From Hymenobacter psoromatis (lineage in GTDB: Bacteria > Bacteroidota > Bacteroidia > Cytophagales > Hymenobacteraceae), in assembly GCF_020012125.1 (NCBI RefSeq), contig NZ_JAIFAG010000001.1, positions 2,046,001 to 2,110,000 on the forward strand: a DNA stretch of 64,000 nt, given 5' to 3'. Numbering within the stretch: position 1 is the first letter of the stretch; each line of letters starts with the position of its first letter. Positions 1 through 7,579 of the stretch are shown here, piece after piece. The notes below the pieces were generated by a model, which saw only the letters and a list, made by a program, of their open reading frames with translations, ran no database searches and was not told the DNA's origin. The position numbers and the translations under genes are program-made.

Positions 1-17
1 TTACTACTTGTGAAATT

Positions 18-830
18 ATGATTGAGATATCTAACATCGAGAAGTCATTTGATGGCAACCAGGTGCTGAAAGGCATTAGCTGCACGCTCGAAACGGGCAA
101 GTGCAATTTGCTGCTCGGCGGCTCGGGCACGGGCAAAAGCGTGCTGCTCTCGTGCGTGGTGGGCCTAATGAAGCCCGATATCGGCTCCATTACTTTCGAC
201 GGTACGGTATTTACCAATAATAAAGTGGACATCCGGCAGGAAATCCGGCGCAAAATCGGGATGCTGTTTCAGGGCTCGGCCCTGTTTGACTCGATGACGG
301 TGGCCAAAAATGTGGAGTTTCCGCTGCAAATGCTGACGCCCGATATGAGCGCCGAGGAGCGCGCCGACCGCGTGGAGTTTTGCCTGAAGCGCGTGGGCCT
401 GGAAAACGCGGGCAACAAGATGCCCTCCGAGATTTCGGGCGGCATGAAGAAGCGCGTGGGCATTGCCCGTGCCATTGCGCCTAATTGCACCTACCTCTTC
501 TGCGACGAACCCAACTCGGGCCTCGACCCGGCCACGAGCATTAAGATTGACGAATTGATTTCGGAAATTACCCACGAGTACAATATCACTACCGCCATTA
601 TCACCCACGACATGAACTCGGTGGTGGGCATCGGCGACCACATCATCTTTCTGCACCAGGGCAAAAAGCTGTGGGACGGCAATAAGGATGAGATTTTGAA
701 CGCCGAAGTACCGGAGCTGCGCGAGTTTATTTTCAGCTCGTCGCTGGTGCGCGCCGCCAAGCGCATCGAGCAGGAAGACGGCCCCCGCGGCCTGGAGCAT
801 CTGGCCGCCGAGCCGCTCTCCGACCTGTAG
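18..830 (+). CDS. ABC transporter ATP-binding protein, MlaF-like
   Basis: ATPase subunit of an MlaFEDB-type ABC transporter, a family that moves phospholipids between the inner and outer membrane. The 270-aa protein has Walker A GGSGTGKS at residues 34-41, the ABC signature ISGGMKKRVG from about residue 139 and Walker B LFCDEP with D163/E164. A signature of the form SGGMKKRV and the following SGLDP are typical of the MlaF/Ttg2A branch. It begins 17 bases into the window, so the MlaE-type permease that normally precedes it would lie upstream, outside view. A strong hairpin terminator follows, so this is probably the last gene of its operon. The family call is firm; the lipid substrate is inferred from the family. 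Confidence 0.9.
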   Translation: MIEISNIEKSFDGNQVLKGISCTLETGKCNLLLGGSGTGKSVLLSCVVGLMKPDIGSITFDGTVFTNNKVDIRQEIRRKIGMLFQGSALFDSMTVAKNVEFPLQMLTPDMSAEERADRVEFCLKRVGLENAGNKMPSEISGGMKKRVGIARAIAPNCTYLFCDEPNSGLDPATSIKIDELISEITHEYNITTAIITHDMNSVVGIGDHIIFLHQGKKLWDGNKDEILNAEVPELREFIFSSSLVRAAKRIEQEDGPRGLEHLAAEPLSDL

Positions 831-856
831 CCGCCCTACCCCCCGCTTTTCAGTTG

Positions 857-890
857 AACCCCGCTCAGGACTTGAGCGGGGTTCTTTTTT
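857..890 (+). terminator. Rho-independent terminator after the MlaF-like gene
   Basis: The stem AACCCCGCTC / GAGCGGGGTT is closed by a short loop and followed by a run of T, 27 nt after the stop codon at 830. The hairpin also contains the stop codon (865-867, complement strand) and last codons of the converging FAD reductase gene, so the two 3' ends overlap here. Confidence 0.88.
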
Positions 891-2118
891 GGCCACCAAA
901 TAGCAGCTGCACGTAGAATTTGGGCTGTTTGAGGCGCGCCCGCAGGTCGAGGTCCAGAAACATCTGCGATAGCGTTTCGGCCAGCGTAGGGTTGTGGGCG
1001 GCGCGGTTGGCCACGAAGTTGAAGATGCTGGGCCAGCGAATGAGGCGCTGCATAAAGGTGCTCAGGCGCAGCTCCTGGCCCAGGCGGCGGTACACGGCCG
1101 CGTCGTAGCCACGCAGGAAGTTGGCCGAAAAATCGGGGGCCGCCAGCGCCCGGCCGGCCCAGTCGGCGGCGTGGCGCCCGCTCACCATCGCGTGGCTGAT
1201 GCCTTCGCCGGTGAAGGGGTCGATGAGCGAGGCCGCGTCGCCGAGCAGCAGGTAATTATCACCGGAAATAACCCGGCGCTTGGAGCCCAGCGGCAGGCCC
1301 CAGCCGCGCAGCGGCCCTACCCCCTCGGCCTGGGCAAAGCGCTCGCGGAAGGCCGGGTGCGTGGCCAATAGATGCTGGAATTTCTCGCGTAGGTTGACGT
1401 GGTGCTTGGCCACATCCTTGCTCAGCATGCCTACCCCCACGTTGGCCTCGCCATTGGGCAGCGGAAAAACCCAGAGGTAGCCGGGCAGCAGCTCGGGCAG
1501 AAAATGCAGCTCCACGTAGTTGTCGGGGCTGAGGCCGGCCACACCGCGGTAGTAGGCGCGCAGCCCGGCGCAGTAGTGGGCGGGCTCCAGGGCATGGCCC
1601 GCCACCTGCCGCACAAAGGCGGACTGCGCGCCGCTGGCCACTAGCAGCAGCTTGCACTGGGCCAGCTCCCTACCCCCCTTGTTGAAGAGCAGCCAGCCGG
1701 TGGCCGTGCGCTCGGTGCGGGCCACCTCGCAATTTTCGCGAAAGTCGATAAGCGGCTGCTGGCGCACCTCCTCGATGAGCAGGTTGTCGAAGTCAATCCG
1801 CTTGACCACGTAGCCATCGGGCGGGCTGGCCGGGTCGCGCTGCGGCTTGAAGGGGATGTGGAGCTGCCGGCCGTTGGGCGCGTAGAAATCGATGCCATTG
1901 CTGGCATTGGGTAAGGCAGCAGCGGCTAGGCGGCCCAGCAGCGGGCCGCCCAGGTGGCGCAGCTCGGCCAGCACCTTGCCGCTGAGCGCATCGCCGCAGA
2001 TTTTATCGCGCGGAAACGTGGCCTTGTCGAGTAGCAGGCAAGCCTGGCCGGCGCGCGCCAGGTGCAGCGCCGCCAAGGCCCCGCCCGGCCCCGCGCCCAG
2101 AATACAGATATCAAGCAT
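865..2118 (-). CDS. FAD-dependent oxidoreductase, geranylgeranyl-reductase family
   Basis: Flavoprotein of about 417 aa resembling the geranylgeranyl reductase / FAD-dependent monooxygenase group. The dinucleotide-binding motif GAGPGG lies at residues 8-13, followed by PRDKICGDALSG, the Cys-Gly motif seen in this group, and later LLGDAASLIDPFTGEGIS, the second FAD-binding motif. Family members reduce isoprenoid or polyketide double bonds or hydroxylate aromatics; the substrate cannot be told here. The ATG at 2118 is preferred because it puts the Rossmann motif at the usual N-terminal distance; a GTG six codons upstream (2136) is the alternative. It is divergent from fabG and convergent with the MlaF-like gene. 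Confidence 0.8.
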   Translation of the reverse strand: MLDICILGAGPGGALAALHLARAGQACLLLDKATFPRDKICGDALSGKVLAELRHLGGPLLGRLAAAALPNASNGIDFYAPNGRQLHIPFKPQRDPASPPDGYVVKRIDFDNLLIEEVRQQPLIDFRENCEVARTERTATGWLLFNKGGRELAQCKLLLVASGAQSAFVRQVAGHALEPAHYCAGLRAYYRGVAGLSPDNYVELHFLPELLPGYLWVFPLPNGEANVGVGMLSKDVAKHHVNLREKFQHLLATHPAFRERFAQAEGVGPLRGWGLPLGSKRRVISGDNYLLLGDAASLIDPFTGEGISHAMVSGRHAADWAGRALAAPDFSANFLRGYDAAVYRRLGQELRLSTFMQRLIRWPSIFNFVANRAAHNPTLAETLSQMFLDLDLRARLKQPKFYVQLLFGGQKRTPLKS

Positions 2119-2203
2119 TGTAGGGGATACTTTCACTTGCCGGCATAGCCGACTAATCTTTTGTTTTAGCTCAAAGAACGGCAGGCTAACCCGTACCCTA
2201 CGC

Positions 2204-2211
2204 TACTTTCG
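2204..2211 (+). promoter_or_regulatory. -7-like element of fabG (TACTTTCG)
   Basis: TACTTTCG differs at one position from the Bacteroidota -7 consensus TAnnTTTG and is separated from the fabG ATG by only CCCC. Transcription starting a few bases downstream would give an mRNA with essentially no leader. No clear -33 box was seen. Confidence 0.45.
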
Positions 2212-2215
2212 CCCC

Positions 2216-2965
2216 ATGAATCAGACTCTCGCCGGAAAAGTAGCCCTCATCACGGGGGCCTCGAAGGGCATTGGCCGCGCCATTGCCACGTTGTTTGCCC
2301 AGCAGGGCGCGCAGGTAGCGTTCACGTATTTGTCGTCGGTGGAGAAGGGCCAGGCGCTGGAAGCCGAGCTGGCCGCCCACGGCACCAAGGTGAAGGGCTA
2401 CCGCTCCGACGCCGCCGACTTCGCCCAGGCCGAAAAGCTGGTCGATGATGTGGTGGCCGAGTTCGGCAAGCTCGATATCGTGGTCAACAACGCCGGTATC
2501 ACCCAGGACGGCCTGCTCATGCGTATGAGCGAGGCACAGTGGGATAACGTACTCAACGTTAATCTAAAATCGGTATTCAACCTTACCAAGGCCGCCACCA
2601 AGCCCATGATGCGCGCCAAGGCCGGCAGCATCATCAACATGACCTCAGTGGTGGGCATTAAGGGCAATGCCGGGCAGGCCAACTACGCCGCCAGCAAGGC
2701 CGGCATTATCGGCTTCACCAAGTCGGTGGCCCTGGAACTGGGCTCGCGCAACATCCGCTGCAACGCCATCGCCCCCGGCTTCATCGAAACCGAAATGACC
2801 GACGCGCTCGACCAAAAGCAGGTGGAGGAGTGGCGCAAGGCCATCCCGCTCAAGCGCGGCGGCTCGCCCGAGGATGTGGCCAAAGCCACGGCGTTTCTGG
2901 CCTCAGATGACTCGGCGTATATCACCGGGCAGGTGCTGCAAGTGGATGGCGGGATGCTGACGTAG
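2216..2965 (+). CDS. fabG: 3-oxoacyl-ACP reductase FabG
   Basis: NADPH-dependent reduction of 3-oxoacyl-ACP in cytosolic type II fatty-acid synthesis. The 249-aa short-chain dehydrogenase has TGASKGIG at residues 13-20, NNAG at 91-94, and the catalytic S144, Y157 and K161 (YAASK), with the typical end YITGQVLQVDGGML. Length and motif spacing match E. coli FabG shifted by about six residues. The open frame continues upstream, but the ATG at 2216 starts exactly where the family starts. The DUF4262 gene follows after 2 bp, suggesting co-transcription. Other short-chain reductases look similar, but the C-terminal match makes FabG the best call. Confidence 0.93.
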   Translation: MNQTLAGKVALITGASKGIGRAIATLFAQQGAQVAFTYLSSVEKGQALEAELAAHGTKVKGYRSDAADFAQAEKLVDDVVAEFGKLDIVVNNAGITQDGLLMRMSEAQWDNVLNVNLKSVFNLTKAATKPMMRAKAGSIINMTSVVGIKGNAGQANYAASKAGIIGFTKSVALELGSRNIRCNAIAPGFIETEMTDALDQKQVEEWRKAIPLKRGGSPEDVAKATAFLASDDSAYITGQVLQVDGGMLT

Positions 2966-2967
2966 AA

Positions 2968-3753
2968 ATGATTACGCTCGAGGAACACACCGCGCACGAT
3001 GCGGAATCTGAGAAGCGGATTCTCAGCGACGTAAAGGAGCACGGGTTTCATATCGCATTGTACAAGAGCGATGGTTACTCTCCCAGTTTTGCGCACACAA
3101 TTGGGTTGCATAAAACTTATGACTACCCAGAACTTATCTGCTTTGGGTTTAGCCTTGAGTTGTTGCATTCAGTACTTTGGGAAGGCAAAAGATTACTAGA
3201 CAAGCAATCCAAGCCAGACCCAAACGTTGGTTACCCCGATTTTTTGGAAGGTTTTGATGTCCGGTTTATTACCGTTGACGAAGACCGTTACCCCGATTAC
3301 TTCGGCTACGCCGGTTGGTTCTATAAAAGCTGGGACTTTCCCGCTTTGCAGATTGTGTGGCCAGATAAGCAGGCACTTTACCCTTGGGATGAAGGATTTA
3401 ATATTGCTTGGAAAACTGTTCAACCACTTCTGGACCGGGACAGCAATTTCAAGTTTCGGGAAGAGCGAAACGTAGCGGTTTTTACTACCCGGCAGGTTTT
3501 AGAGGGTTCACCCATTTTGCGTGTCATTCACGAAGCCGATGGTGATTGGCAGTTTTTGTGTGATACCAGCTACGACATTGCCGACCTAAAGGTGATAAGA
3601 TTGGATGAGATAACAGAACGTGACCCGACAGTGAACGAATTATTTCAACTTAATTACGGCTGGCAAGCTCGGCGAATAGTCGCAGCCTCTGAGTGGCAAA
3701 AAGAGGAGCACGAATCAGCAGAAGAGGACGAGGAAGAAGAAACCGACAACTAA
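2968..3753 (+). CDS. DUF4262 domain-containing protein
   Basis: Protein of 261 aa whose first 150 residues match the DUF4262 pattern (HGFHIALYKSDGYSPSFAHTIGL, then a Tyr-Pro-Glu-Leu strand and a GYAGWF segment). The function of the family is unknown. The C-terminus is strongly acidic (EESAEEDEEEETDN-like). Visibly lower GC and different codon use than fabG suggest later acquisition. The start lies 2 bp after the fabG stop and its stop is 1 bp before the ATG of the broken YiiX-like gene, so three reading frames are packed as an operon. Confidence 0.82.
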   Translation: MITLEEHTAHDAESEKRILSDVKEHGFHIALYKSDGYSPSFAHTIGLHKTYDYPELICFGFSLELLHSVLWEGKRLLDKQSKPDPNVGYPDFLEGFDVRFITVDEDRYPDYFGYAGWFYKSWDFPALQIVWPDKQALYPWDEGFNIAWKTVQPLLDRDSNFKFREERNVAVFTTRQVLEGSPILRVIHEADGDWQFLCDTSYDIADLKVIRLDEITERDPTVNELFQLNYGWQARRIVAASEWQKEEHESAEEDEEEETDN

Positions 3754-3754
3754 T

Positions 3755-4441
3755 ATGTTGCTGCCAAATAAGCTGCTGTCTTTTTCGCTCGTGATAGCTA
3801 GCGCTGCTAGCCTCCTCGCCTACCCCCGCCTAACCAATAAACTCCACCGCTAGCAAGCGACTCGCCAAGCTACGGCCACCATAACACCGCTGGCCCCTAC
3901 CCTCCACGAGGGCGACCTCATCTTCCACACCTCGCAATCGGCGCAGAGCCGGACCATTCAGCTGGCTACGCACTCGCCTTACAGCCACTGCGGGCTGCTG
4001 TATAAAAGCGGTGGCGAGTGGCAGGTGTTTGAGGCGGTGCAGCCGGTGAAGCTGACGCCGCTGAGTAGCTGGGTGGCGCGGGGGCAGGGCCAGCATTTCG
4101 TGGTGAAGCGGCTGCGCGATGCGGCCACGGCCCTCACGCCGGCCGCGCTGGCGCGGCTGCGGGCGGCCGGCCAGCCTATGCTGGGGCGCGATTATGATTT
4201 GGCCTTTAACTGGTCGGACCAGCAGATTTACTGCTCTGAGCTGATTTGGAAGGTGTATGACCGGGGGCTGCACCGGCAGCTGGGGCAGTTGCAGCAGCTA
4301 CGCGATTTCGACCTGACGAACCCCGCCGTGCAGGCCAAGCTGCACGAGCGCTACGGCGACCAGCTGCCGTTGGACGAGCCGGTTATCTCGCCGGCCAGCG
4401 TGTTCAACAGCGCGGAGCTGGTAACGGTGGTTAGCCGGTAG
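3755..4441 (+). pseudogene. YiiX/YebB-like NlpC/P60-superfamily gene interrupted by an in-frame TAG
   Basis: Reading from the ATG at 3755 gives a signal-peptide-like N-terminus (MLLPNKLLSFSLVIASAA...) and then an amber codon at 3851-3853, codon 33. The same frame then runs without another stop to 4439-4441 and encodes an intact YiiX-like domain: LHEGDLIFHTS, SPYSHCGLLY (Cys-His region of the permuted papain-like fold) and YCSELIWKVY. Without the stop the product would be 228 aa, near the usual length. After the TAG the first ordinary start is a GTG at 4025, which would lose the conserved Cys region. So this is either a recent nonsense pseudogene or a base-call error. Confidence 0.72.
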
Positions 4442-4471
4442 AGCCGCTGCGAACTGGGTAGTTGGGCGCGT

Positions 4472-5014
4472 TTAGTCCTTGCGGAGGAGGGCGGCCAGCC
4501 CGGCGGCTTCGGCTTCCAGCGCCGCGAGGCGCAGGCGCAGCAGGTGGTAGCGGGCGGCGGTTTCGCCGTCGAGGTCGGCGGCGGCTTGCTCCTGCCGGCG
4601 CAGCAGCCAGGCGCGGGCGCGCTCGTCTTCGGCCGTGGTTAGCAGAGGGGGTAGGGCCAGCTGCCAGCGGCGGGCGCTGGTGAGGGTGGTGGTGAGGGCG
4701 GCTAGCTCGCGGCGCAGTTGGTGGGCCTGGTGCTGGCACTGGTCCAGGCGGGCGGCCAGCGGGGCGGCAGTGGGCGGGGCCAGGTGGGCGGCGGGGTCTT
4801 CGGGGGCGGGGGGCGCGGCGGGGTCGGGCAGGACTTGCAGCAGGGGCAGCAGGCGCGCAATCACGGCCGCGCTGAGGCTGCGGTGGCCGGCTTCGAGGCG
4901 ACTGAGCTGCGCCGGAGTCACGCGCAGAAAGGAGGCCAGCGTGTCTTGCGGGAGCCCGAAATGGCGGCGCAGCACGGCCAGCGGCGAGGAAGAGTAAGCA
5001 GCATGGCGGGGCAT
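4472..5014 (-). CDS. XRE-family helix-turn-helix regulator with coiled-coil tail
   Basis: Predicted DNA-binding protein of 180 aa. Residues about 11-60 form a HTH_3 domain (LPQDTLASFLRVTPAQLSRLEAGHR). An Ala/Pro-rich linker follows, then a long helical segment rich in Ala, Leu, Arg and Glu (about 85-180) that looks like a coiled-coil dimerisation region. The ATG is only 12 bp from an 82-bp near-perfect palindrome, where its promoter and possibly its own operator must lie. The ligand and targets are unknown. Confidence 0.75.
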   Translation of the reverse strand: MPRHAAYSSSPLAVLRRHFGLPQDTLASFLRVTPAQLSRLEAGHRSLSAAVIARLLPLLQVLPDPAAPPAPEDPAAHLAPPTAAPLAARLDQCQHQAHQLRRELAALTTTLTSARRWQLALPPLLTTAEDERARAWLLRRQEQAAADLDGETAARYHLLRLRLAALEAEAAGLAALLRKD

Positions 5015-5026
5015 GAAGTAAAAGGC

Positions 5027-5108
5027 TTTGGTAAGAATAAAAATCGTTTACAATAATACTTACCAGCGCTGGCAAGTATTATTGTAAACGATTTTTATTC
5101 TTACCAAA
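5027..5108. repeat. 82-bp near-perfect palindrome upstream of the XRE regulator
   Basis: The arms read TTTGGTAAGAATAAAAATCG... and its reverse complement, meeting at a centre CCAGCGCTGG, with a single A/G mismatch near the centre. The palindrome is AT-rich inside GC-rich surroundings. Unlike the other long inverted repeats here it does not touch a stop codon; it sits against the 5' end of the regulator gene. It could be an operator, a cruciform-forming element or a remnant mobile element. Confidence 0.9.
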
Positions 5109-5130
5109 TTGCTGTTTCAAAAAGTCAGGT

Positions 5131-5232
5131 GGGGCGGGCTGCCAGCTTTTTTCGCCGGCAGCCCGCTCGTCGGGCGCGCCGCTTATTCTGACGACGAGCG
5201 GACAGCCGGCTAAAAAGCCGGCAGCCCGCCCC
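5131..5232. repeat. Nested GC-rich inverted repeat downstream of the secreted-protein gene
   Basis: The outer arms GGGGCGGGCTGCC (5131-5143) and GGCAGCCCGCCCC (5220-5232) enclose GCTCGTC/GACGAGC (5165-5171 and 5193-5199) and a small hairpin GCCGGCTAAAAAGCCGGC (5205-5222). It starts 19 nt past the stop codon (5252) of the leftward secreted-protein gene. It may act as a 3'-end hairpin for that gene; no T-run was seen. Confidence 0.7.
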
Positions 5233-5251
5233 GTGCCTGAAATCCTCGCCC

Positions 5252-5950
5252 CTACTCCACCCGCGCGCGGTACACTATGAAATGCGGCACCTTGAAGCGG
5301 CTGTACCACTCGGCCACGGGCACGCGGCTTTGGGCGAGGTTGCAATAATAGGAGAAGCCGTCTTTTTCGTAGGGTAGAGTATACACGGCTAGCACGGCGG
5401 CGGGGCCGATGGGGAGCTTGAACTCCGTGGCGGGGCTATTGGGAGCGGTTCCGGTTTGGTCGGGCGAGCGGCGCAGCGGGTGGATATCGAAGCGCAAGCT
5501 GTACTTATCGGCTTGGCCGGGCACGGCAGTGAAAGTGCGGGGCATAGCCGCGCGGGGCAGAATAAACGTGTTTTCTACCTTGTTCTTTGATGCCTGACGG
5601 GCATAAATGGTAATGGCCAGGCGGCCCGCGGAATCGAGTTGAGTGAGGCTGACGTCTGAGTCGAGGAGCTTTTCGGGGCCGGGCACGCCGTACCGATATT
5701 CTTGCAGGGTGAGATGCAGGTGGCGACCGGCCAGGCGGCGGTCGCGCAACTCCAGGCGGTGCTTTTCGACGTGCAGCACGCGGCCCATTAGCTCGGTAAG
5801 GTCGGCGCTCTCGGCACCATAGAGCAGGCGCACGGTGGTGCTGTCGGGGGGTAGGGCGCGGGTGGCGGGGTTAGGTTTAGCCACAGGTAAAATCGGCGCG
5901 TGGAACAGGGCCAATAGCCCGAACGGGAGGGTGGCAAGCAGCAGCTTCAT
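5252..5950 (-). CDS. Secreted protein of unknown function
   Basis: No family recognised. From the ATG at 5950 the protein is about 232 aa, beginning MKLLLATLPFGLLALFHAP, a clear signal peptide; an upstream in-frame start at 6001 would bury it behind 17 residues. The mature part is rich in beta-type segments (TVRLLYG, HLHLTLQEYRYG, GRLAITIYARQ, AVLAVYTLPYEKDG) and ends without a sorting domain, lipobox or membrane anchor, so periplasm or outer surface is likely. It diverges from the histidine kinase operon and shares with it an intergenic region carrying a four-box GTTAA array, so it is a plausible target of that two-component system. Confidence 0.6.
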   Translation of the reverse strand: MKLLLATLPFGLLALFHAPILPVAKPNPATRALPPDSTTVRLLYGAESADLTELMGRVLHVEKHRLELRDRRLAGRHLHLTLQEYRYGVPGPEKLLDSDVSLTQLDSAGRLAITIYARQASKNKVENTFILPRAAMPRTFTAVPGQADKYSLRFDIHPLRRSPDQTGTAPNSPATEFKLPIGPAAVLAVYTLPYEKDGFSYYCNLAQSRVPVAEWYSRFKVPHFIVYRARVE

Positions 5951-6013
5951 CGAGAAGAAGGGGGGTAGGGTGAATGACGGGTACAAAGCACGCCGCGCCA
6001 TTTTCCCGAATGC

Positions 6014-6048
6014 GTTAACGCCCGTTAAGCAGTGTTAATGAGTGTTAA
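6014..6048 (+). promoter_or_regulatory. Four-box GTTAA operator array with 10-bp period
   Basis: GTTAA occurs at 6014, 6024, 6034 and 6044, exactly one helical turn apart, with unrelated 5-bp spacers (CGCCC, GCAGT, TGAGT). The last box ends 2 bp before a TTGG that fits a -33 element of the histidine-kinase promoter. Same-face phased direct repeats just upstream of -33 are the usual binding pattern of OmpR/PhoB-family regulators, and such a regulator is encoded by the downstream operon. Autoregulation is inferred. Confidence 0.75.
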
Positions 6049-6050
6049 AA

Positions 6051-6084
6051 TTGGCCGAAGCCCGCTGCCCTACCCCTACCTTGG
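6051..6084 (+). promoter_or_regulatory. Promoter of the histidine kinase/response regulator operon
   Basis: TTGG (6051-6054), a 22-bp spacer, then TACCTTGG (6077-6084), close to TAnnTTTG, with only four bases (CGGC) before the ATG at 6089. The same TTGG-N22-element-N4-ATG arrangement occurs before the TonB receptor gene at 44598. Confidence 0.5.
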
Positions 6085-6088
6085 CGGC

Positions 6089-7576
6089 ATGAAAAGGCGC
6101 ATCTGGCTGGCCACGGGACTACTGCTGCTGGCGGCGCTGGGCGTGCTGGCTTTCCAGGGCTACTGGACGTATCAGACCTATCGGCAAGCGAGCTGGCGGC
6201 TGCGGCAAGACAGCCAGGCGGCGCTGGTGGTAGCCACCCAACAAGCCGTGGCGACCCAAAACGAGCGCTTGCTAATCCAGTACGCGCGGTGGCTGCAAGA
6301 CACGACCCACGTGCGCCTGAGCTGCCGCGTGAACCAGCGCGACGGCCGCACCCAGTTTAAATTAGCCGGGGTACCCGCCCGCAAAGGGGACCAAACTGAG
6401 TTGAGCTTTGAGGATTTCAAGCCGCGGGTGGCTCACCTCACGCCGGCCGCCAGGGCCTACTTTATCAAGCGTTTCGTGGGCGGTACCGTGCGCGATGAGC
6501 TGACGCGGGGCTACATCTTTTTTCATACCCAATGGCTGGGGCAGCAGCTTAGCGCAGCGATGGCGCACAGCCACACTACCCCCGCCGAGTTTCGCCAAGT
6601 GCTGGCGGTGGAGTTGCGGCGGCGCGGATTATTAGCCCTGCCTTTCCGCCTGTATTTACGCGACGTGGCCGACCCCGATTCACTGCGCTCAGCCCCGGCT
6701 GCCTACTCCCTGGCCCTGGAGCCCGTGGGCTTTGGCGTGCGCAATCACCTGGGGCAAGTGGCGCAGGTGTGGCTGCCGGCCGCGCCCGGCGTGGTGCGGG
6801 GCCAGCTGCAAGGCGTGCTGCTGGCCTCGGGCGCGCTGCTGGCGCTGGTGCTGAGCTGCACGGCCTACGCGGTGGGCACCATGCAGCGCCAGAAAAAGCT
6901 GGCCGCCCTCAAGGCAGATTTCACCCAAAACATGACGCACGAGCTGAAAACGCCGGTGGCCTCTATTCAGCTGGCGGCCGACTCGCTGCGGCATTTCGCG
7001 CTGGATGCGGCCACGAGCGCCGAATACGCGGCGCTCATCGGCGAGCAGGCGACGCGGCTGGGTGGGCTCATCGACCGCATTTTGCAGAGCGTGGCCTTAG
7101 AGCGGGCCGCCCTACCTCTGCGCCGCCAGCCGGTGGCCTGGGCCGAGCTGGTGGCCGAGCTGGCGGCCCGGCAGCAGCTGCAATTTGCCCAGGCCGGGCG
7201 GCAATTATGCTGGCAACAATTGCTGCCCGCTACCGTGCTCGGCGATGCCGCGCACCTCACCAACACCCTGGCCACGCTCCTCGACAACGCGCTGAAATAC
7301 GGCGGGCAGCGGGTGGATTTGCGCAGCGAATTGCTACCCACCGCCGTGGCGCTGCACCTCACTGACGACGGCCCCGGCATCGCGGCCGAATACCAGGCGC
7401 GGGTATTCGAGCAGTTTTTTCGGGTGCCGACCGGCGATTTGCACGCCGTGAAGGGCTACGGCCTGGGCCTGCACTACGCCCGGCAGGTGGCGCAGGCGCA
7501 CGGCGGCACGCTCACGCTGTGCAGCCAGCCGGGGCGCGGCACCACGTTTACCCTGTCCCTACCCCTGGCCCCGTAG
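6089..7576 (+). CDS. Sensor histidine kinase
   Basis: Membrane sensor kinase of 495 aa. There is an N-terminal membrane helix (about residues 4-22), a periplasmic sensor region without recognisable fold (about 23-245), a second helix (about 250-272), a HisKA dimerisation domain with the phospho-acceptor His284 in MTHELKTPVAS, and a HATPase domain with the N box (LLDNALKYG, N400), DDGPGIA and GYGLGLHYA. The ATG at 6089 is chosen because it directly precedes the first membrane helix and follows a promoter-like element. The response-regulator start lies 3 bp after the stop. The signal is unknown. Confidence 0.9.
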   Translation: MKRRIWLATGLLLLAALGVLAFQGYWTYQTYRQASWRLRQDSQAALVVATQQAVATQNERLLIQYARWLQDTTHVRLSCRVNQRDGRTQFKLAGVPARKGDQTELSFEDFKPRVAHLTPAARAYFIKRFVGGTVRDELTRGYIFFHTQWLGQQLSAAMAHSHTTPAEFRQVLAVELRRRGLLALPFRLYLRDVADPDSLRSAPAAYSLALEPVGFGVRNHLGQVAQVWLPAAPGVVRGQLQGVLLASGALLALVLSCTAYAVGTMQRQKKLAALKADFTQNMTHELKTPVASIQLAADSLRHFALDAATSAEYAALIGEQATRLGGLIDRILQSVALERAALPLRRQPVAWAELVAELAARQQLQFAQAGRQLCWQQLLPATVLGDAAHLTNTLATLLDNALKYGGQRVDLRSELLPTAVALHLTDDGPGIAAEYQARVFEQFFRVPTGDLHAVKGYGLGLHYARQVAQAHGGTLTLCSQPGRGTTFTLSLPLAP

Positions 7577-7579
7577 CCG

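Noticed and set aside
1892..2215. N-terminal extension of fabG by 108 codons
   Set aside because: The extension overlaps the divergent FAD reductase gene and its promoter region, and FabG proteins start at the 2216 ATG.
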